From Congzhengia sp045635085 (GTDB taxonomy: Bacteria > Bacillota > Clostridia > UBA1381 > UBA9506), in the NCBI GenBank assembly GCA_045635085.1, contig JAZRBM010000008.1, positions 124,001-188,000 of the forward strand: a stretch of 64,000 nt of DNA, written 5' to 3'. This document shows, in pieces, positions 59,860 to 64,000 of this stretch (its first letter is position 1; the number at the start of each line of letters is the position of its first letter). A program made the position numbers and the translations under genes. The notes under the pieces were generated by a model. The model made no database searches. It was not told the origin of the DNA and saw only the letters and a program-made list of their open reading frames with translations.

Positions 59860-60618
59860 ATGAAATTAAGCGCACATTCACAAGATGATGAATGGCTTTC
59901 AAGATGTGAGGATTTCGAGCAGTCTGTACTTAAGTATAAGAGTGTTCGTTTTTCTCATTTTGTGAGCCCGCATGATCTTGCAGTTTTTGTATCAAAATAT
60001 CGACTCTCGCCAGATGTAAGGTATAAATCATTCGGTGGAAGTCAGGATGCAGAACGGGTAGTTTTGGCTTTTTATCCGGATTTTTTAGAAATTGATAATT
60101 CTGATTTTCCTATCACAGCGCTAAAAATTTCAAATTTAGGCGCTATGACGCACAGGGATGTTTTAGGCTCTGTTTTAGGGCTTGGGATAAAGCGTGAGAT
60201 GGTTGGCGACATATATTTTGGTGACAACAACGCGTATATTATGTGCGAAAAAACTGCAGCTGACTACATTATGTATAATTTAAAAACAGTAGGCAGACAG
60301 AATGTAGAGGTAACTCTTTGTGATGGGGATACAGTCTTTTCTTTAAAACACAAGTTCGAGGTAGTAAAGATTATAGTTTCGTCACTAAGGCTTGATGCGG
60401 TAGTTTCTGCTGTTTGCAAAATGTCGCGCGCAGATGCATCAAAAAACATTGTATCAGAAAATGTCAATCTGAACTTTATTACACAGAACAATCCCGATAA
60501 GAAAATATCACAAGGAGATCTTGTTTCAGTAAGACATCACGGACGATTTATGGTGGATGCCATTGTTGGTGAAACAAAAAAAGGACGCATTATATTGGAA
60601 GTAAAAAAATATATATAA
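59860..60618 (+). CDS. ylmH: YlmH family RNA-binding protein (S4 domain)
   Basis: 252 aa. The N-terminal YlmH-specific part contains LAVFVSKYRLSPDVRYKSFGGSQDAERVVLAFYP, and the middle shows LGAMTHRDVLGSVLGLGIKREMVGDI. The C-terminal S4 RNA-binding domain (about 183-245) has SLRLDAVVSAVCKMSRADAS and QGDLVSVRHHGRF. Implicated in ribosome-related quality control in Firmicutes and encoded next to sepF and divIVA. It begins one base after the sepF stop. Confidence 0.93.
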   Translation: MKLSAHSQDDEWLSRCEDFEQSVLKYKSVRFSHFVSPHDLAVFVSKYRLSPDVRYKSFGGSQDAERVVLAFYPDFLEIDNSDFPITALKISNLGAMTHRDVLGSVLGLGIKREMVGDIYFGDNNAYIMCEKTAADYIMYNLKTVGRQNVEVTLCDGDTVFSLKHKFEVVKIIVSSLRLDAVVSAVCKMSRADASKNIVSENVNLNFITQNNPDKKISQGDLVSVRHHGRFMVDAIVGETKKGRIILEVKKYI

Positions 60619-60643
60619 TTAATATGGAGAGGACGGAAAAACT

Positions 60644-61192
60644 ATGATTACGCCTGTTGATTTAGAGAACAAGGAGTTTAAAAAAGGTTTTCGCGGATAT
60701 GATATTGACGAGGTTGAAACGTTTTTAACAGAGCTTTCAAAGGATTACGCAAGAATTTATCGCGAGAATGCAGGATTAAAGGACAAAAATGCGATTTTGA
60801 CCGATGCTATTGAAAATTACAAAGAAATGGAAGAAACCATGCGTAGCGCTATAATTTCCGCCCAGAGGACAAGCGAGGAAATCCTTAAAAACGCACACGA
60901 GCAAGCCGATATAATAGTTAAAGAGGCTAAAATCCGTGCAAAAGAAACAATGGATGAACTCGACAGAGATATTCAGGAATTAAAACGTGAGAGCGCAGAA
61001 ATTGAAGGAAGAAATATGTTACTTCGCGCAAAGCTCAAGACAGTTTTAAATACATACCTTAGTATGCTTGATGAAATTCCGGCTACAGAGGATGAAGTTG
61101 TTAAAGAAGTAAAATCCGTTGATACGAGCACACAAGCTTTAGAAACAGAAACAATTCGTATCGATTTGACAGATAAAGAAGACGAAGAATAA
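60644..61192 (+). CDS. divIVA: Cell-division initiation protein DivIVA
   Basis: 182-aa curvature-sensing protein. The N-terminal domain (ITPVDLENKEFKKGFRGYDIDEVETFL) includes the Phe-Arg membrane-binding tip, and coiled-coil segments cover about 28-68 and 75-140 (heptads rich in Glu, Lys, Ala, Ile). An acidic tail follows. It localises to division sites and poles. Next to ileS, as in Bacillus. Confidence 0.95.
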   Translation: MITPVDLENKEFKKGFRGYDIDEVETFLTELSKDYARIYRENAGLKDKNAILTDAIENYKEMEETMRSAIISAQRTSEEILKNAHEQADIIVKEAKIRAKETMDELDRDIQELKRESAEIEGRNMLLRAKLKTVLNTYLSMLDEIPATEDEVVKEVKSVDTSTQALETETIRIDLTDKEDEE

Positions 61193-61228
61193 TGCTTTAA
61201 GCAATAAACAGTTAGGAGAGAAAAACAA

Positions 61229-64000
61229 ATGGCAGAAGATTACGGTAAGACCCTTAATTTGCCGAGCACTGAGTTTTCAATGAGGGCAAATTTGCCTCAG
61301 AGAGAGCCTGAAATACTCAAAAGATGGCAAGATGAAAACATGTATGAAAAGCTGATGGAAAACAATGAAGGAAAGCCTCTTTTCATACTTCATGACGGAC
61401 CTCCGTATGCAAACGGAAATATGCATATGGGTCACGCCTTAAATAAAACGTTAAAGGATGTTATCACAAGATTTAAAAATATGGATGGCTATAAAGCCCC
61501 ATATATTCACGGTTGGGACACTCATGGTCTGCCTATTGAAAGACAGGCTATTAAACAGCTGGGAGTAAATCGTCACGAGATAAGTATTGTCAAATTTCGT
61601 GATATGTGTCGTGATTTTGCACTTTCTCAGGTAGAAAATCAGAAGTCTCAGATCAAACGTCTGGGCGCGCTGGGCGATTGGGATAACTCATATTTGACAT
61701 TAGCTCCTGAATTTGAAGCAAAACAGATCGAAATCTTTGGCGAAATGGCAAAAAAAGGCTATATATATAAAGGGTTAAAGCCTATTTATTGGTGCACAGA
61801 CTGTGAAACAGCTCTGGCAGAAGCCGAGATTGAATATGAAGAAGACAAGACAAGCTCGATTTATGTTAAATTCAGAGTTTCTGAGGACAACGGTGTTTTC
61901 AAAGATACAGGTATAGATAAAAATGAAATATATTTTGTAATCTGGACAACAACAACCTGGACACTTCCCGGTAACGTTGCGATTGCTTTAAACCCTGAGT
62001 TTACTTATAGTTTAGTTAAGGCAAATGGGGAATACTATGTTTTGGCACATGAGCTTATTGAAAATGTACTTGCAGCTGCAAAAATTTCCGACTACGAAGT
62101 TGTGGCTCAGTATACAGGTAAAGAGTTAGAGCTTATCCGCTGCAAACATCCGTTTATTGACAGAGAATCTTTGGTAATCGTTGGTGACCACGTTACATTA
62201 GATGCAGGTACAGGCTGTGTTCATACAGCTCCAGGTCATGGTGCAGAGGACTATGTTGCTTGTAAAAATTATAAAGAAATCCCGATTATCGTTCCTGTTG
62301 ACGGCAAGGGATACTTAAATGAATTGGCAGGAGAATTTGCAGGATTATTCTACGAAGAATCAAATGCTGAGATTATCAAAAAGCTAAAAGAAGTGAATGC
62401 ACTTTATGCTATAGAAGACATTATCCACCAGTATCCACACTGCTGGAGATGTCATAAGCCTATTGTATTTCGTGCTACAGAGCAGTGGTTTGCATCTGTT
62501 GATGAAATTAAGGACGCAGCAATTGAGGCGATCAAGGGTGTTCGCTGGATTCCAAAATGGGGCGAAGACAGAATTACTGGTATGGTTGCAGACAGAAGCG
62601 ACTGGTGTATCTCAAGACAGAGAACATGGGGCGTTCCTATTCCTATATTCTACTGCAAGGATTGTGGCAAAGAATTAATTACAGAAGATTCTATCAAGGC
62701 TGTGTCAAAGCTCTTTGCAGAAAAAGGCTCTACAGCATGGTATGAAACTGATGCAAGTGAAATTTTGCCATCCGGTACAAAATGTGAATGCGGATGCACA
62801 GAATTTACAAAAGAAAAAGACATTATGGACGTTTGGTTCGACTCCGGTTCATCGCACTCTGGTGTATTGGATGTTAAAGAAGGCCTGCAGTTCCCTGCTG
62901 ACCTCTATTTAGAAGGTAACGACCAGTACAGAGGCTGGTTCCAGTCATCACTTTTAACATCAGTTGCAGCTCGTGGACAGGCGCCTTATAAGACAGTTAT
63001 CACACACGGTATGATTGTGGATGAGACGGGCGAAAAAATGTCAAAATCAAAGGGCAATGGTATAAGCCCTCAGGATATTATTGAAAAGTATGGTGCAGAT
63101 TTACTCCGTTTATGGGTAGTATCGGCTGACTATAAAACAGACATGAGAATTTCTGACGGTATCTTAAAGCAGTTGTCAGAATCATACAGAAAAATAAGAA
63201 ATACAGCAAGATATATACTTGGAAATATCAGCGACTTTAATCCTGAAGCAGATATGGTGGCAACAGAGGAGCTTTTAGATATTGACAAGTGGGCACTCAT
63301 AAGACTTTCAAAGCTTACAGAAAAGGTTTTAGACGCTTACAGAAATTACGAATTCCATATCGTTCAACACGCAATTCACAATTTCTGTATAGTTGATATG
63401 AGTAATTTCTATCTTGATGTTATAAAAGACAGACTCTACACAGAAAAGGCAGACAGCAAGGCACGTCGTGCGGCACAGACTGTAATGTATAAGGTTTTAG
63501 ATTCTTTAGTTAGAATGTTAGCACCTGTTTTAGCCTTTACAAGCGAAGAAATCTGGGCAAGTATGCCTCATACAGCTTCTGATAAGACAGAATATGTTAT
63601 CTTAAATGATATGCCAAAACCTACACCTGAGCTTTATGACGAGGTGTTTGAGTCCAAGTGGGCAAGACTTATGTTGGCTAAAGCCGATGTTTCAAAGGCG
63701 CTTGAGACGGCTCGTGGTGCTAAGGTTATAGGTAAATCATTAGGAGCTAAGGTAGAGATTTTTGCAGATGGTTCATACTATGATTTATTAAAGGAAATGG
63801 AAAGTGACCTGTTTACTTACTTTATCACATCAGGTGCAGAAGTTAAGCCTTTAGCTGATGCAACTGACGATGCTATACTTGGCGAAACAGGTATTAAGGT
63901 ATTAGTATCTGTAGCAAGTGGAGATGAGTGTGAACGTTGTTGGATTCATTCTGAAACTGTAGGCAAAGACACAGTACATCCTACATTGTGTGCAAGATGT
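61229..64000 (+). CDS. ileS: Isoleucyl-tRNA synthetase, 3' end beyond window
   Basis: 924 codons are open from ATG 61229 (AGGAGAG upstream) to the last base; no stop is reached. It is a class I synthetase that charges tRNA-Ile and edits valine. HMGH (66-69) is the HIGH motif, with GWDTHGLP and the editing domain (TTTWTLPGNVAI; GTGCVHTAPGHGAEDY) next, then KMSKS (603-607). The C-terminal zinc site CERC...CARC is just completed at the window edge. The ileS leader here is only 36 bases after divIVA and shows no T-box. Length is near complete: perhaps 10-20 residues are missing. Confidence 0.97.
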   Translation, partial: MAEDYGKTLNLPSTEFSMRANLPQREPEILKRWQDENMYEKLMENNEGKPLFILHDGPPYANGNMHMGHALNKTLKDVITRFKNMDGYKAPYIHGWDTHGLPIERQAIKQLGVNRHEISIVKFRDMCRDFALSQVENQKSQIKRLGALGDWDNSYLTLAPEFEAKQIEIFGEMAKKGYIYKGLKPIYWCTDCETALAEAEIEYEEDKTSSIYVKFRVSEDNGVFKDTGIDKNEIYFVIWTTTTWTLPGNVAIALNPEFTYSLVKANGEYYVLAHELIENVLAAAKISDYEVVAQYTGKELELIRCKHPFIDRESLVIVGDHVTLDAGTGCVHTAPGHGAEDYVACKNYKEIPIIVPVDGKGYLNELAGEFAGLFYEESNAEIIKKLKEVNALYAIEDIIHQYPHCWRCHKPIVFRATEQWFASVDEIKDAAIEAIKGVRWIPKWGEDRITGMVADRSDWCISRQRTWGVPIPIFYCKDCGKELITEDSIKAVSKLFAEKGSTAWYETDASEILPSGTKCECGCTEFTKEKDIMDVWFDSGSSHSGVLDVKEGLQFPADLYLEGNDQYRGWFQSSLLTSVAARGQAPYKTVITHGMIVDETGEKMSKSKGNGISPQDIIEKYGADLLRLWVVSADYKTDMRISDGILKQLSESYRKIRNTARYILGNISDFNPEADMVATEELLDIDKWALIRLSKLTEKVLDAYRNYEFHIVQHAIHNFCIVDMSNFYLDVIKDRLYTEKADSKARRAAQTVMYKVLDSLVRMLAPVLAFTSEEIWASMPHTASDKTEYVILNDMPKPTPELYDEVFESKWARLMLAKADVSKALETARGAKVIGKSLGAKVEIFADGSYYDLLKEMESDLFTYFITSGAEVKPLADATDDAILGETGIKVLVSVASGDECERCWIHSETVGKDTVHPTLCARC

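Noticed and set aside
62463..62912. Several short plus-strand frames inside 62.4-62.9 kb
   Set aside because: They are out-of-frame shadows of ileS, whose own frame is open from 61229 to the window edge with all motifs intact; no frameshift is needed.

Overview
The window is a 64 kb piece of the chromosome of a low-GC, Gram-positive, anaerobic and very probably spore-forming member of the Clostridia. The signs are Firmicutes-type operons (alr-ndoAI-ndoA, dnaG-rpoD, yicC-remA-gmk-rpoZ, yggS-sepF-ylmH-divIVA-ileS), YunB and a SpoIIQ-like LytM protein, a T-box, an L20-type leader, ferredoxin-linked 2-oxoacid oxidoreductases, a PPi-type phosphofructokinase and FeoAB. No rRNA, tRNA, CRISPR array, prophage or intact insertion sequence is visible. 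Genes are densely packed on both strands. Most transcription units have a clear sigma-A promoter (17-base spacer) and a strong hairpin terminator, often shared by convergent genes.

Layout. 1-2.6 kb: end of a class A penicillin-binding protein and a phosphohexomutase. 2.6-7.4 kb (minus): recX-priA-def-fmt-ybaK. 7.4-10.2 kb (minus): P-loop ATPase, ferredoxin and the alpha and beta subunits of a 2-oxoacid:ferredoxin oxidoreductase, with no gamma subunit. 10.3-14.9 kb: monofunctional transglycosylase, an unknown exported protein, dnaG and rpoD. 14.9-19.0 kb (minus): nnr, lipoprotein, alr, ndoAI, ndoA. 19.1-21.9 kb: two membrane proteins, an M14 peptidase and a SpoIIQ-like protein. 21.9-27.9 kb: a T-box with a probable tyrosine codon, followed by a sodium:solute symporter, an AMP-forming acyl-CoA ligase and iorAB. 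28-34.8 kb: rlmD-like, typA, lysA, mnmG. 34.8-38.7 kb: yicC-remA-gmk-rpoZ-rimO-pgsA. 38.8-42.8 kb: aconitase, isocitrate dehydrogenase, yunB. 42.8-45.4 kb: feoA-feoB and a 53-aa FeoB-associated protein, with repeated palindromic operators. 45.4-45.8 kb: a gene-free stretch of repeats and hairpins. 45.8-49.5 kb (minus): archaeal-type aspS, asnA, asnS. 49.7-51.0 kb (minus): infC-rpmI-rplT behind an attenuator leader. 51.1-55.8 kb: a GH26-like membrane-anchored protein, malic enzyme, a DUF3048 lipoprotein and rdgB. 55.9-57.3 kb: pfp behind a hairpin-rich leader. 57.4-64 kb: HlyD-like protein, yggS, sepF, ylmH, divIVA and ileS, which runs off the end.

The most interesting unit is the T-box operon. 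A T-box switches genes on when its tRNA is uncharged, so a transporter, an ATP-consuming CoA ligase and indolepyruvate:ferredoxin oxidoreductase under a tyrosine T-box make better sense as a salvage route (arylacetate, to arylacetyl-CoA, to arylpyruvate by reductive carboxylation, to aromatic amino acid) than as amino-acid fermentation. Other points for follow-up are the three-copy TTAGTC-N4-CTAA operator at the feo locus, the incomplete 2-oxoacid oxidoreductase operon with its ATPase, the ATT start of infC, and the structured non-coding stretches at 45.6 and 55.9 kb.
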